Assembly: GCA_021773635.1 (NCBI GenBank)
Contig: JAJFJV010000043.1
Span: forward strand, 1 to 34,063
Direction of reading: 5' to 3'
DNA length: 34,063 nucleotides
From: Gammaproteobacteria bacterium
Lineage (GTDB): Bacteria > Pseudomonadota > Gammaproteobacteria > HK1
This document shows positions 1-9,968 of this stretch, piece after piece. Below the pieces are notes generated by a model that was not told the origin of the DNA, searched no databases, and saw only the letters and a program-made list of their open reading frames with translations. Position 1 is the stretch's first letter; every line of letters starts with the position of its first letter. The position numbers were made by a program, and so were the translations under genes.

Positions 1-155
1 GAGACACTTGAACCTATCTCAATGCCTCTGGGAACATGTAGTTGGGATTGTTGTGTAGGCCCGCCTCGTAGCGGGAAACCTGATATTTCAAATACCGTTC
101 CCTCTTGAACCTCTGCGGTTCAAGCGACTAGGTACACAGCGGCTCAGGTGGGGAG
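1..155 (+). ncRNA. ssrS: 6S RNA (SsrS), 5' end cut off by window start
   Basis: 6S RNA binds sigma-70 RNA polymerase and down-regulates transcription in stationary phase. The sequence shows the expected layout. An apical helix is closed by GGGAAC (30-35) pairing with GTTCCC (97-102), with a GC hairpin at 60-75 at its tip. Then comes the typical hairpin of the 3' strand of the central bubble, CTTGAACC (104-111) with GGTTCAAG (117-124), followed by ACAGCGGC, part of the 3' closing strand. The 5' closing strand is not visible, so about 20-35 nt should lie before the window. Location directly upstream of ygfA is the standard gammaproteobacterial arrangement and strongly supports the call. The exact 3' end is uncertain (about 150-165). 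Confidence 0.8.
150..155 (+). promoter_or_regulatory. Shine-Dalgarno for ygfA inside the 6S RNA 3' strand
   Basis: GGGGAG lies 6 nt before a TTG at 162 and is the only good ribosome site for the ygfA frame. It falls at or very near the 3' end of 6S RNA, so the site would be paired in mature 6S but usable in a longer read-through transcript. The role is inferred from spacing only. Confidence 0.45.
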
Positions 156-161
156 TACCAC

Positions 162-779
162 TTGAACATATCTGAAGCTACTCGTTCCCAGAGTACCGTT
201 CCCCCTGTTGAACTACGCCGCAACATGCGGGCACGGCGGCGCGCCCTGCCTGACCGGAAGCGGGCACAGCTTACCCGCGACCTCATCCGCACCGTCGTCC
301 GCAGCCCGTTGCTTCGCCGCGCCAGGCACATTGCCGGCTATTTTCCCAATGATGGTGAAGTTGATCTGGCCCCCCTGTTCCCAGTACTTAAGGCCCACGG
401 CCGGCATCTTTATCTGCCCACGCTGATGGGCTCCCGCCTGTGCTTCCTGCCCTGCACCGGGGAAACGCCACTACTGCTCAACCGCTACGGGATTCCGGAA
501 CCCCGAGTATCACCCCGCCGGCAAATAGCCCCCCAGGCCTTAAATCTGGTCCTGCTGCCATTGGTTGCCTTCGATGCTCGCGGCAATCGCCTGGGGATGG
601 GTGGCGGCTATTATGACCGGAGCTTTGCCTTTCTTCGTCAGCGTCAGCACTGGTTCAAACCGACCCTCATCGGCGTCGCCTACAATTTTCAGCAGGTGGA
701 AGGGCTCGATGCGCGCTCGTGGGACGTTCCGCTGGATGGTGTGATTACTGAATCCGGCCTGCAGTGGTTTGCCCGGTAG
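162..779 (+). CDS. ygfA: 5-formyltetrahydrofolate cyclo-ligase
   Basis: Converts 5-formyl-THF to 5,10-methenyl-THF with ATP in cytosolic one-carbon metabolism. The 205-residue protein has the family signature GMGGGYYDR at residues 145-153, the FPNDGEVD substrate-loop region near 61-68, and an Arg-rich N-terminus. The TTG start at 162 is chosen because a GGGGAG ribosome site precedes it by 6 nt. The first ATG is at 225 (residue 22) and has no visible ribosome site, but a start there would still leave a near full-length enzyme. ygfA follows ssrS as in E. coli and is probably cotranscribed with it. The function is certain; the start is not. Confidence 0.92.
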   Translation: MNISEATRSQSTVPPVELRRNMRARRRALPDRKRAQLTRDLIRTVVRSPLLRRARHIAGYFPNDGEVDLAPLFPVLKAHGRHLYLPTLMGSRLCFLPCTGETPLLLNRYGIPEPRVSPRRQIAPQALNLVLLPLVAFDARGNRLGMGGGYYDRSFAFLRQRQHWFKPTLIGVAYNFQQVEGLDARSWDVPLDGVITESGLQWFAR

Positions 780-791
780 GATAGACCGTGT

Positions 792-808
792 CCGCCGTTC
801 AACGGCGG
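792..808. repeat. Short perfect GC hairpin after ygfA
   Basis: CCGCCGTT and AACGGCGG flank a single C, 13 bp after the ygfA stop. Neither strand has a T-run after the stem, so it is not a classic Rho-independent terminator. Together with the tandem repeat that follows, it makes this convergent gap structurally dense. It could be a REP-like unit or an RNA 3'-end stabiliser. Confidence 0.5.
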
Positions 809-865
809 TTAAAATCAGGGTATGCGGCGGCCGTGGACCGCCCTACGAGCCCGTATTCAGTGAGG

Positions 866-970
866 TTTCGCCGCCGCCCGTTCCAGACAGATGTACGGCA
901 TACACTACGTCCCTGTAGTTTCGCCGCATCCGTTCCAGACAGATGTACGGCATACACTACGTCCCTGTAG
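866..970. repeat. Two tandem copies of a 52-53 bp repeat between convergent genes
   Basis: Copy 1 is at 866-918 and copy 2 at 919-970. A 43-nt core is identical in both (878-920 and 930-972), and the shared TTTCGCCGC lead-in differs by one base in spacing. Each unit contains an ACTAC-GTCCCT-GTAGT hairpin and a weaker CCGT/ACGG hairpin. Copy 2 runs exactly into the ilvA stop codon (971-973). The arrangement resembles intergenic palindromic repeat families placed between convergent genes. There are no spacers, so it is not CRISPR. Confidence 0.85.
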
Positions 971-2485
<1,515 letters not shown>

Positions 2486-2526
2486 GATTGTTCTTCTCCA
2501 CAGCCAAACTCCTAACCAGAGGCGTA

Positions 2527-2532
2527 TATAAT
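2527..2532 (+). promoter_or_regulatory. Possible -10 box in the ilvA/rpiA divergent gap
   Basis: A perfect TATAAT sits 72 bp before the rpiA ATG. The overlapping TATTAT on the other strand (2528-2533) could serve ilvA, 43 bp before its start. I find no convincing -35 element at 17 bp for either direction, so this is a composition-based guess. Confidence 0.3.
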
Positions 2533-2604
2533 ACCCGCACCAATTACCCGTGCCATGGCCAAAATCCACCGGGAATCACGGCGCAGACCAACGAGGAACC
2601 ATCG

Positions 2605-3267
2605 ATGACTCTGGACGATCAGAAAAAGGCGGCGGCCGATGCCGCTATTGAGTATGTAGTGGACGACACCATCATCGGCGTCGGCACCGGCAGTACGGCC
2701 AATTACTTTATTGACGCCCTGGCGGCGATCAAACATCGCATCAAGGGCACCGCTGCGAGCTCCGAGGCCTCGGCGGCCCGGTTAAAATCCCACGGCATCC
2801 CGGTGCTGGATCTTAATGAAGTGGATGAAATCTCTGTCTACGTGGATGGTGCGGACGAATCCAATGCCCAACTACACCTGATCAAGGGCGGTGGCGGTGC
2901 ACTCACCCGGGAAAAAATCGTGCTCGCGGTGGCCAAAAAATTTGTCTGCGTCGCCGACGGCTCCAAGCTGGTGGACGTACTCGGCGACTTTCCGCTACCC
3001 GTCGAGGTAGTACCCATGGCACGTAGCTATGTCGCCCGGGAGCTGGTGAAACTGGGTGGCCGCCCGGCATTGCGAGAAGGCTTTATTACCGACAACGGGA
3101 ATATCATTCTCGATGTCCACAATCTTCGGATTATGGAAGCGGTTAAACTTGAAAGCGAACTCAATCAGATTGTGGGGGTCGTAACCAACGGCTTGTTTGC
3201 ACGACGACCCGCTGATGTCTTGCTACTGGGCACAGAACAGGGCGTCCGCACCATCGATCCTGCCTGA
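2605..3267 (+). CDS. rpiA: Ribose-5-phosphate isomerase A
   Basis: Interconverts ribose-5-phosphate and ribulose-5-phosphate in the non-oxidative pentose phosphate pathway. The 220-residue protein is collinear with E. coli RpiA (219). Visible signatures are VGTGSTA (26-32), the YVDGADE loop with D81 and D84, and [11 protein letters not shown] with K94 and the catalytic-base position E103. Start is the ATG with GAGG about 8 nt upstream; the frame is open 117 bp further upstream, but that stretch is promoter-like DNA with no family similarity. It lies head-to-head with ilvA. Confidence 0.97.
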   Translation: MTLDDQKKAAADAAIEYVVDDTIIGVGTGSTANYFIDALAAIKHRIKGTAASSEASAARLKSHGIPVLDLNEVDEISVYVDGADESNAQLHLIKGGGGALTREKIVLAVAKKFVCVADGSKLVDVLGDFPLPVEVVPMARSYVARELVKLGGRPALREGFITDNGNIILDVHNLRIMEAVKLESELNQIVGVVTNGLFARRPADVLLLGTEQGVRTIDPA

Positions 3268-3293
3268 TCGTGCACTTGTAATCAGGGGAAGGG

Positions 3294-3848
3294 ATGGCTG
3301 GAAACAAAGATAACGGCCTGTTAGTGGAAACATGGCGAGGAAAAGGCATAACTGCCCTCCTCGCCGTGCTGTTGTACACTCTCTATAGCCCGCCCGGCCA
3401 CGCCCAGTGGGAAGTCATTTATCCCTCCTCATCGACCAGGGCCTCTGGCCCAATTGCACAAATCACCAATAGTGCCGGCCATCGCGTGCAGGTGTATCGG
3501 CATGACAACAACCACGTCTACGCGATGTTCCGCATACAGGAACGATTTGACACCTTTCACAAAGGGGCCTGCCCCACCTACATGGTCGATGGCAAACTAT
3601 CCTCAGGTACAGACGTATCCCGTGTCAGCTGTGAACTAAAGGCCAGAGATGCCGTATTTGACCTGGGGGTGATAGCAACTCAGCGACTCAACTCCGGCGC
3701 TCTGCTGCAGTGGATGAACGGCTCCAAACTCACCTTCCGCTACCATTTACAGACGGTGGGTTACCGGGAAACACATTTCAGCCTGAAGTCATCAAGCCGG
3801 GCAGTCGCAACGGTCCTGGGGACCGGTGTACGTGTCGTCGCCGAGTAA
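3294..3848 (+). CDS. Small secreted protein of unknown function
   Basis: I do not recognise this 184-residue protein. It starts at an ATG preceded by a strong AGGGGAAGGG ribosome site, 26 bp after rpiA, so it may be cotranscribed with it. The N-terminus has a basic stretch, a hydrophobic core (ITALLAVLLYTLY) and a likely signal peptidase site after PGHA (residue 37), predicting export to the periplasm. The mature part holds only two cysteines (in KGACPTY and VSCELK), which could form one disulfide. It ends 10 bp from the convergent nudF stop. Composition and codon use look like the neighbours, so it is probably a real lineage-specific gene. Confidence 0.75.
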   Translation: MAGNKDNGLLVETWRGKGITALLAVLLYTLYSPPGHAQWEVIYPSSSTRASGPIAQITNSAGHRVQVYRHDNNHVYAMFRIQERFDTFHKGACPTYMVDGKLSSGTDVSRVSCELKARDAVFDLGVIATQRLNSGALLQWMNGSKLTFRYHLQTVGYRETHFSLKSSSRAVATVLGTGVRVVAE

Positions 3849-3858
3849 ACCCGCATCC

Positions 3859-4470
3859 TCACAACTCGCTGTCGACACCCCATTTCTTCCGTAGCATCTC
3901 CCGATGCAGGGCAAACCACTGCAGGGCAAGCATAGGCGTAGCGGAACTCGCCTTGCCGGCCTCCAACAGGGCCAGTGCCTCGCCCGTTGAATGGACGCTT
4001 ACCCGGATATCCTCACCTTCCTCGGGTAAGCCGTGGATGCCACTCGCATTCGAGGCATCCACCCGTGCGCAATAAAGATACATGCGCTCGGAGCAACCGC
4101 CGGGACTGAGATTAAAGTCGGCGATAAACTCAAGATCGAGAATTTCACAACCCGCCTCCTCCATCGCCTCGCGCCGAATCACGTCTTCCGGTTTTTCTCC
4201 GGGCTCAATGATGCCGGCAACGATTTCCAGCAACCACGGCCCGGTGGGGCTATCCAGCGCACCAATACGGAATTGCTCGATCAGCACCACCTCATCCCGA
4301 ACGGGATCATAGAGCAGGGCGGCAGCGGCATGCCCACGCTCAAAAACTTCACGGACGATATCCCTGCTCCAGCCCCCGGCGAACAACTCGTGGCGCAAAC
4401 GTATCCGCTCGAGGCAGAAAAAGCCCTGATACTTGACGCTCTGCTCCAATACTTCAAAACGATATTTCAT
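3859..4470 (-). CDS. nudF: ADP-ribose pyrophosphatase, Nudix family
   Basis: Hydrolyses ADP-ribose to AMP and ribose-5-phosphate in the cytosol. The 203-residue protein (E. coli NudF 209) carries a complete Nudix box from G86 to about 108, with G-x5-E-x7-REAMEEAG. The upstream strands VVLIEQFRIG and PWLLEIVAG are typical of the ADP-ribose subfamily. The start ATG overlaps the stop of the upstream SulP gene as ATGA (4467-4470) and has no strong ribosome site of its own, which implies translational coupling. The longer open frame upstream is in sulP coding sequence and is rejected. Confidence 0.9.
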   Translation of the reverse strand: MKYRFEVLEQSVKYQGFFCLERIRLRHELFAGGWSRDIVREVFERGHAAAALLYDPVRDEVVLIEQFRIGALDSPTGPWLLEIVAGIIEPGEKPEDVIRREAMEEAGCEILDLEFIADFNLSPGGCSERMYLYCARVDASNASGIHGLPEEGEDIRVSVHSTGEALALLEAGKASSATPMLALQWFALHREMLRKKWGVDSEL

Positions 4471-6287
4471 TTTCTTTTTGTCGCAACCTTTTTCTTGCTT
4501 CGCCTCTCGAGCGGCAACTCGGGTTCCTCGAATCTGGGCAGTCCCGCGCACTCCTCGAATACCCGCTTGGTGCAACGGGCACAAATATTCCGGTCCAGCT
4601 TTTCAAAGGCATGGTGAATGGCGCTCCCCTTGGTAGGAAACAAATTTTCCTCACCGATCTCACCCATGTAGCCGCCCTTCTCCAGAATCGCATGAGCGGT
4701 ATCCTTGACCTGATGAAAATATAAACCACCCCCCATCTGGCGTCGCTGCCGGGCCTCACGCGCCAGCAGTTCCGCGCCCGCCACATCCACAAAGTTGATG
4801 CTGCGCGCAAAGATCACCAAATGCTTCTGCTCGGGATTTCTCTTGGCGATAATACGTAGTCGCTCGGCCACGTAGCTGACCGCTCCAAAATAGATGGAAC
4901 CGTCGATACGCACCAGCTTGATCTGCGGGCATTCCCACAAACCCGGATCGGTAGTGAAATGTCGTGGTGGACCCGGGTCGGGCATACGCACCAGCACCCT
5001 GGGATGGGAGGTCTGGCGCAAAAAAACCACCATGGAAAGGAACACACCAAGAAGAATGGCAAATTCCAGTTGCAACAATACGGTGGCAAAAAAGGTAACC
5101 CAAAGCACCAGGGCCTCGGAACGACTGGCGCGTACGATGGTGTATATGCGTTTGAAATCGATAATGCCCCAGGCCACCAGAAACAATATCGCCGCCATGG
5201 CCGCATTGGGCAGGTAAGCCAGCAGCGGTGCAATGAGGATCACGATGACGATCAACAGGCCGCCGGCAAACATCGCTGCCAGCGGTGTCTTCGCACCCAC
5301 TTCGTAGTTCACCCCGCTACGATTAAAGGAGCCGGTCGCCACATAGGCGGAGAAGAAACTGCCCACGATATTGGACAGGCCCTGGCCGATGAACTCCTGA
5401 TTACCATCAATGTATTGCCCCGAACGAGCCGCGATAGAACGCGAGATCGAAACCGCCTCGGTGAGTGCAAACAGGGAGACCGCAAGGGCCACCGGAGCCA
5501 GCTGCTTAATGGCCGCCAGAGAAATATCCGGCGCGGACAGCGGCGGCAAAGTCCCGGGCACCGTTCCGAGGACCGAGATCAGGGGCCCCTGGCCCACATA
5601 GCCCAGATACCAATTCAGTGCGATGGCCACCACGCCGCCCACCAGCATCGCCACCACCATGTAGGGAAGCCGACGGTAAAAACGCTTTACCAGAATACCG
5701 CTGATCAGCGTTGCTCCCGCCGTTGCTACCGCAAAGGGATGAACTCCACTTTTGTGATCCCAAAAATAGAGCAGGGTCTCATGGAGAGCCAGATCAGGCG
5801 GAATATCCATGCCAAAAAAATGTTTTAGCTGATTGGTGACAATGAGGATGGCTGCGCCCGCGGTAAAGCCCACAATCACCGAATGGGAGATAAAATTGGT
5901 GAGCACCCCCAGGCGCGCGAGCCCCATAGCCAACTCGATAAAGCCAACCATCAGGGTCAGAATCAGGGCGTAACTGATGTATTCCACACTGCCCGGCACG
6001 GCCAGAGCGCTAAGGGCGGAAAAGAGCACAATGGAGGCAGCGGTGGTGGGCCCGGAAACGAGATGGTACGAGGAACCGAAAAGGGCACCGATGATAGCCG
6101 GAACCATTGCGGCGTAAAGACCATACTGCGGTGGCATACCGGCAATAGCCGCAAAGGCAACCCCCTGGGGTAGAACCACCACCGCCCCGGTCAGGCCAGC
6201 GAGAAAATCTGCACGCGCCGTGCGGCGGGTGACCAACGGCCACCACACCAGAAAGGGCAAATACTTTTTAGAAAGCCTGAGTTTCAT
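4467..6287 (-). CDS. SulP-family inorganic anion transporter with STAS domain
   Basis: Inner-membrane anion transporter (sulfate, bicarbonate or related anions) of the SLC26/SulP family. The 606-residue protein has many hydrophobic segments between about residues 30 and 425, including the family region LTGAVVVLPQGVAFAAIAGMPP near the N-terminus. A STAS domain follows at about 455-550. The short tail after it contains C569, C572 and C580 (CARCTKRVFEEC), unusual for the family and possibly metal- or redox-linked. Start is ATG at residue 34 of the open frame, beginning MKLRLSKKYLPF; the ribosome site is weak (AGGAA 13 nt upstream), so an upstream start cannot be excluded. Divergent from the DUF3179 gene. 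Substrate cannot be read from sequence. Confidence 0.92.
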   Translation of the reverse strand: MKLRLSKKYLPFLVWWPLVTRRTARADFLAGLTGAVVVLPQGVAFAAIAGMPPQYGLYAAMVPAIIGALFGSSYHLVSGPTTAASIVLFSALSALAVPGSVEYISYALILTLMVGFIELAMGLARLGVLTNFISHSVIVGFTAGAAILIVTNQLKHFFGMDIPPDLALHETLLYFWDHKSGVHPFAVATAGATLISGILVKRFYRRLPYMVVAMLVGGVVAIALNWYLGYVGQGPLISVLGTVPGTLPPLSAPDISLAAIKQLAPVALAVSLFALTEAVSISRSIAARSGQYIDGNQEFIGQGLSNIVGSFFSAYVATGSFNRSGVNYEVGAKTPLAAMFAGGLLIVIVILIAPLLAYLPNAAMAAILFLVAWGIIDFKRIYTIVRASRSEALVLWVTFFATVLLQLEFAILLGVFLSMVVFLRQTSHPRVLVRMPDPGPPRHFTTDPGLWECPQIKLVRIDGSIYFGAVSYVAERLRIIAKRNPEQKHLVIFARSINFVDVAGAELLAREARQRRQMGGGLYFHQVKDTAHAILEKGGYMGEIGEENLFPTKGSAIHHAFEKLDRNICARCTKRVFEECAGLPRFEEPELPLERRSKKKVATKRK

Positions 6288-6463
6288 CGCCTGGGCTGAT
6301 TCCTTGCCGCAGCCGGCGCCATTCGCAGCCGGAAATACGGACCATTCTTTCCCTTCCGAAACTAAAAGTATAGGGATGCAGGGCACAAGTCACAGATTTG
6401 CTGAACATTTCACCCGCTTGTGGAGTCATAGGCCCTGTGAACATAAAAACCTGGAGAGTCCGT

Positions 6464-7615
6464 ATGCACCCAATAGTCCTATATCGCCGTCACGGCAAAA
6501 TCCTTTATGCCCTTATCGGCACCGTCCTGCTGGGCGCCTGGCTGTTTGCCAATACGGCCCATGCCCAGTTCCTCGCCTCGGACCTGTGGCCGAACACCGA
6601 CTTCTCCAAAACCCTGGTGGACCTTTCGGAGATTCAATCCGGTGGACCACCCAAAGACGGTATCCCCGCCATCGACAAACCGCGCTTCGTCCCCGCCACC
6701 GAGGCAGACGCCTGGCTGGACAAACGAGAGCCGGTGATCGCGGTAAGCATCAATGGCAAAAACCGCGCCTACCCGCTACAAATCCTCATGTTCCACGAAA
6801 TCGTCAATGATGAACTCGGAGGCGTCCCCATCTCCGTCACCTTTTGTCCATTGTGCAACGCCTCCATCGTGTTCGACCGGCGCATGCAGGGACAAGTGCT
6901 GGACTTCGGCACCACCGGGAAGTTACGCAAAAGTGACCTGGTGATGTACGACCGTCAGACCGAAAGCTGGTGGCAACAACTCACCGGGCGCGCCATCGTC
7001 GGCAAAATGGCCGGAACCGTCCTGAACCGGGTGCCCGCGGTCATCGTCGCCTATGAAGACTTCCGTAGCCGCTTTCCCAAGGGAGAAATCCTTTCCCGCC
7101 GCACCGGTTATTTCCGTCAATACGGGCAAAACCCCTATCGCGGCTATGATCGCGTCGGTCAGCAACCATTTTTGTATCAGGACCCCGTCGATCCACGCCT
7201 GCCGGCAATGGAGCGGGTGCTGAATATCTCCAGCAAGGACGTACACAAGCTTTATCCCTACTCGGCCTTGCGAGCTACACCCATCGTGAACGACCAGGTC
7301 GCGGATATCCCGGTGGTGGTGTTCAGTCGTGCAGGCACCCTGTCGGTACTTGATGAGGGCAAGATCGGTGACTCCCGCACCATTCCATCCGCCGCCGCTT
7401 ACAGACGTAAACTCGACGGACAAACACTCGATTTTGAAATACGCGACGGCAAGATAGTGGATACCCGAACCAGGTCAAGCTGGGACCTCTTTGGCCGCGC
7501 TGTCGCGGGACCATTGGCGGGCAAACAACTGGAAAACATCGCCCAGGGCGTCCACTTCGCCTTCGCTTGGCTTGCCTTCCACCCCGACTCGTTAATCTAC
7601 AAGCCGGCACCTTAA
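6464..7615 (+). CDS. DUF3179 domain-containing exported protein
   Basis: The 383-residue protein matches DUF3179, a family without an established function. The hallmark TFCPLCNASIVFDR is present, with CPLC at residues 128-131, in the position where a redox or metal role has been suspected. A signal peptide is clear: hydrophobic LYALIGTVLLGAWLF and cleavage likely after TAHA (residue 34), so it acts outside the cytoplasm. The start ATG has GGAGA 6 nt upstream; an earlier ATG at 6398 lacks a ribosome site. It is followed 18 bp later by a TerB-like gene on the same strand, suggesting a two-gene operon. Confidence 0.9.
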   Translation: MHPIVLYRRHGKILYALIGTVLLGAWLFANTAHAQFLASDLWPNTDFSKTLVDLSEIQSGGPPKDGIPAIDKPRFVPATEADAWLDKREPVIAVSINGKNRAYPLQILMFHEIVNDELGGVPISVTFCPLCNASIVFDRRMQGQVLDFGTTGKLRKSDLVMYDRQTESWWQQLTGRAIVGKMAGTVLNRVPAVIVAYEDFRSRFPKGEILSRRTGYFRQYGQNPYRGYDRVGQQPFLYQDPVDPRLPAMERVLNISSKDVHKLYPYSALRATPIVNDQVADIPVVVFSRAGTLSVLDEGKIGDSRTIPSAAAYRRKLDGQTLDFEIRDGKIVDTRTRSSWDLFGRAVAGPLAGKQLENIAQGVHFAFAWLAFHPDSLIYKPAP

Positions 7616-7633
7616 TCAGGCTATCATGCGTGC

Positions 7634-8098
7634 ATGATTCAGAGCCTTCGAAATTATTTTAATATGCAAGTCTCGCGGCTGGGTCCGCGCAGTGCTCCGG
7701 TAGAGGCGGAACACACCTTGCGTCTTGCCGCCGCGGCCCTGTTGGTGGAGATGACACGGGCCGATTTCAGCGTCGATGAAACAGAACGGACAGCCGTACT
7801 CCAGGCACTGGAGAGTGCCTTCGAGCTCGACCCGGAAGAAACCCGAACGCTGTTTGAAATGGCCGAGCAGGAAGCCACGACCGCCACCTCACTGCACGAC
7901 TTCACCCGCGTTATCAACGAACGTTTCTCCGCGCATAAAAAACTGCATCTCATCGAGCTGCTCTGGCGGGTTGCCTACGCAGATGGCGTCATCGACAAAT
8001 ACGAGGATCACCTGGTACGCAAAGTCGCGGCCCTCATCTACGTTCCCCACGCCGACTTCGTCCGCGCCAAGCACGCCGCCGAGGCTCACGCAGGCTAA
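7634..8098 (+). CDS. TerB-like protein, tellurite-resistance TerB superfamily
   Basis: The 154-residue, mostly helical, acidic protein resembles stand-alone TerB-fold proteins of proteobacteria. The pattern is visible in two similar helical segments: AAAALLVEMTRADFSVDETER (about 32-52) and LIELLWRVAYADGVIDKYEDHLVRKVA (about 105-131). Each carries an Asp-rich turn (ADFSVDE, ADGVIDKYE), the probable divalent-cation site of the fold. No signal peptide, so cytosolic. The precise role is unknown; the name does not prove tellurite resistance. It is probably cotranscribed with the DUF3179 gene. Confidence 0.85.
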   Translation: MIQSLRNYFNMQVSRLGPRSAPVEAEHTLRLAAAALLVEMTRADFSVDETERTAVLQALESAFELDPEETRTLFEMAEQEATTATSLHDFTRVINERFSAHKKLHLIELLWRVAYADGVIDKYEDHLVRKVAALIYVPHADFVRAKHAAEAHAG

Positions 8099-8167
8099 AC
8101 AACATCGTCACGCTGGGTCCGGCCAGTAACCCAGACGGAACACCGTATCAGGTACGGGGCTAGCCAT

Positions 8168-8180
8168 ACGAAAATTTCGT
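8168..8180. repeat. Palindrome ACGAAA-A-TTTCGT
   Basis: A perfect 6+6 palindrome with one central base, in the non-coding gap after the TerB gene. It could be an operator, but no gene start lies close downstream. Palindromes of this size occur by chance. Confidence 0.3.
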
Positions 8181-8310
8181 GTAGGGATACACTTATGCCG
8201 CGAAGCACAGGGATGTGCGAGAGCGGCCCGGGATCCAGAGAACAACGGCGTAGCCAGGCAGACATCACCAAGACGACCGCGTACTTAGCGCCCTGCCCTC
8301 ACCCCCTGGA

Positions 8311-8330
8311 TTACCCGTTGCCACGGGTAA
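8311..8330. terminator. Candidate bidirectional terminator hairpin
   Basis: TTACCCG and CGGGTAA pair across a 6-nt loop, between the convergent TerB gene and the lipoprotein gene (stop 22 bp away). The plus strand has a short TTTT only 14 nt after the stem and the minus strand has none, so termination efficiency is doubtful. Confidence 0.35.
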
Positions 8331-8351
8331 TGACGGTGGCTTTTATCCGGC

Positions 8352-9968
8352 TTACTCCTGCTCGCGTACCCGCTCAAAGTAGCGCCCTATGAGCTCTGCC
8401 TCATCGAAGTGACGCCGTCCCACAAAGGCAGTGGCGTGATGCCCCCATTGGCGCATGGCCCCGGGCGACACGATTCCCATGGGCCAGAACAGCCAGCGTT
8501 CCCGACGTTCACTACCAGCCACCAGCGCATGGGGACCAAACAGACTGCGCTGCCCGCCGTCCGGCAAAGGCAGTGATCGCAATTCATCATAATCCCGCCA
8601 CTCGAAGCGCACGTCGGCCGATGGATCCGCTTCAAAATAGATCCGGCGCAGGTAATGAGTGCCAGCGGCGACACGGATAACCGCTCGCCCGGGAGGCGCG
8701 GCGGGCAATACCTGCGGTATCAACAATGCCTCTTCATGAACATCCGGGGCCAGCGGCCGCTGGCGCAACTGTGCAGTGGGAAAGAACATGTGGTAGCAGC
8801 CGCAAAGATGCATGCTGTCGTAGATGAGCGGTACGCCATGCCGATCCAGCGTCACCCGCCAGACTATACCGTCGAGATGGCCCCCCAGCAGGTCCAGAGG
8901 CCCGGTACGCGGGCGTGCCGGAAACCACACCATATAATTAAGCTGCAGCAACACCTCGCCTTCGAAACGGGTCTGGGAAACCAGGCGGAAAACTTCCGGT
9001 CGATCGGTATCCACTTGCGGCCGGTCGCCGGTAGCCCATACCGGCGTGCCAATACCATCGGCCTCGGACACGGTATCCACTTCCCACAAGGGCGCAAAGT
9101 GATTGAAAAGCTTCTCCCGTGCGATCGGCGACAGGTGATACATTCCCATCGGTCCGGAGCGCGCCTGGGTCAATAATTCCGCAAGCTCCTGAGATGGCAG
9201 GGTGGTAGGCAGTACGCGCCGCATCACTGACCAATCAAAAGCCGCCAACTTCCCAAAATCCTCTAGCGATAAGGAGGTCAGTTGTTCCGGAGGCCCGTAA
9301 CGCCGCCATTGTCCCCATGGCTTTGCCGCTACCGGCGCCGCAAAACCACGGGCCAGGTCGCGGTGCAGGGAGGCAACACCCGCCTTGAAAATGAGCGAGG
9401 TCAATGGATAGAGGCCGAAGGTCCGGCGCAGCAGGCTGTAATCATCGGGGACACGGGCGCGGGCGCGCAGGTGGCGGCGTTGTTCGGGATTCTCCAACTC
9501 AGCCGCTAGCAACTCGCCGCACTGGGCTGCATATGCCATCAGTTTCTCGCGGTCCATGGGTACGGGGTCAGGCAGATTCGTGATCTCGACACGGCGTCCC
9601 TGCTGGTCCAGCGCACGCAACGCAGCCACCCAAGCGGAAAATTTTTCCACCTCATCCACCTCGGGCACCATAGCGGCAAGGAAACGGTTAAGGCGTAGAT
9701 AGGGATAGACGGGAATAGGAGCTGCCTGCACGTCCATCACGCCGGCAGCGGCCACCCGCTTATCGATATTGAAAAACAAACGGGCGCACGAGGCGTATAC
9801 GTCATCAGTATCGAGAAAGCGCTGCGGTGGGTCGATACTCCGGGGCGTGGCACAGGCCGCCAACAGCAGGGCGAGCAGCGGTGCCAGCAAAACCCGCGGG
9901 AGGAAAAGCTCAGCTTGCGGGTGCCGGCTCCGTATGCAGACCGAGACTGGCGAACAGTTTCTGATCAT
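8352..9968 (-). CDS. Large predicted lipoprotein of unknown function
   Basis: I do not recognise a family. From the ATG at 9968 it is 538 residues, with a hydrophobic stretch [19 protein letters not shown] and a lipobox LAAC at C39, so it is probably an envelope lipoprotein. A TTG at 9890 gives a very short 12-residue leader, but neither start has a good ribosome site. The ATG lies inside the 3' end of bioB (59-bp overlap). The mature part is globular and rich in Arg, Trp and Tyr. Near the middle is a conserved-looking segment [20 protein letters not shown] followed by [10 protein letters not shown], where clustered His/Cys residues could bind metal. It has no obvious link to biotin synthesis beyond its position after bioB. 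Confidence 0.8.
   Translation of the reverse strand: MIRNCSPVSVCIRSRHPQAELFLPRVLLAPLLALLLAACATPRSIDPPQRFLDTDDVYASCARLFFNIDKRVAAAGVMDVQAAPIPVYPYLRLNRFLAAMVPEVDEVEKFSAWVAALRALDQQGRRVEITNLPDPVPMDREKLMAYAAQCGELLAAELENPEQRRHLRARARVPDDYSLLRRTFGLYPLTSLIFKAGVASLHRDLARGFAAPVAAKPWGQWRRYGPPEQLTSLSLEDFGKLAAFDWSVMRRVLPTTLPSQELAELLTQARSGPMGMYHLSPIAREKLFNHFAPLWEVDTVSEADGIGTPVWATGDRPQVDTDRPEVFRLVSQTRFEGEVLLQLNYMVWFPARPRTGPLDLLGGHLDGIVWRVTLDRHGVPLIYDSMHLCGCYHMFFPTAQLRQRPLAPDVHEEALLIPQVLPAAPPGRAVIRVAAGTHYLRRIYFEADPSADVRFEWRDYDELRSLPLPDGGQRSLFGPHALVAGSERRERWLFWPMGIVSPGAMRQWGHHATAFVGRRHFDEAELIGRYFERVREQE

Noticed and set aside
866-970. CRISPR array
   Set aside because: Two head-to-tail units with no unique spacers and no cas genes.
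4959-5828. 289-residue open frame antisense to the SulP gene
   Set aside because: Shadow of a GC-rich coding frame; composition (Gln/His/Arg-rich) is not protein-like.
8195-8392. 65-residue plus-strand open frame
   Set aside because: No ribosome site, low-complexity composition, overlaps the end of the lipoprotein gene.
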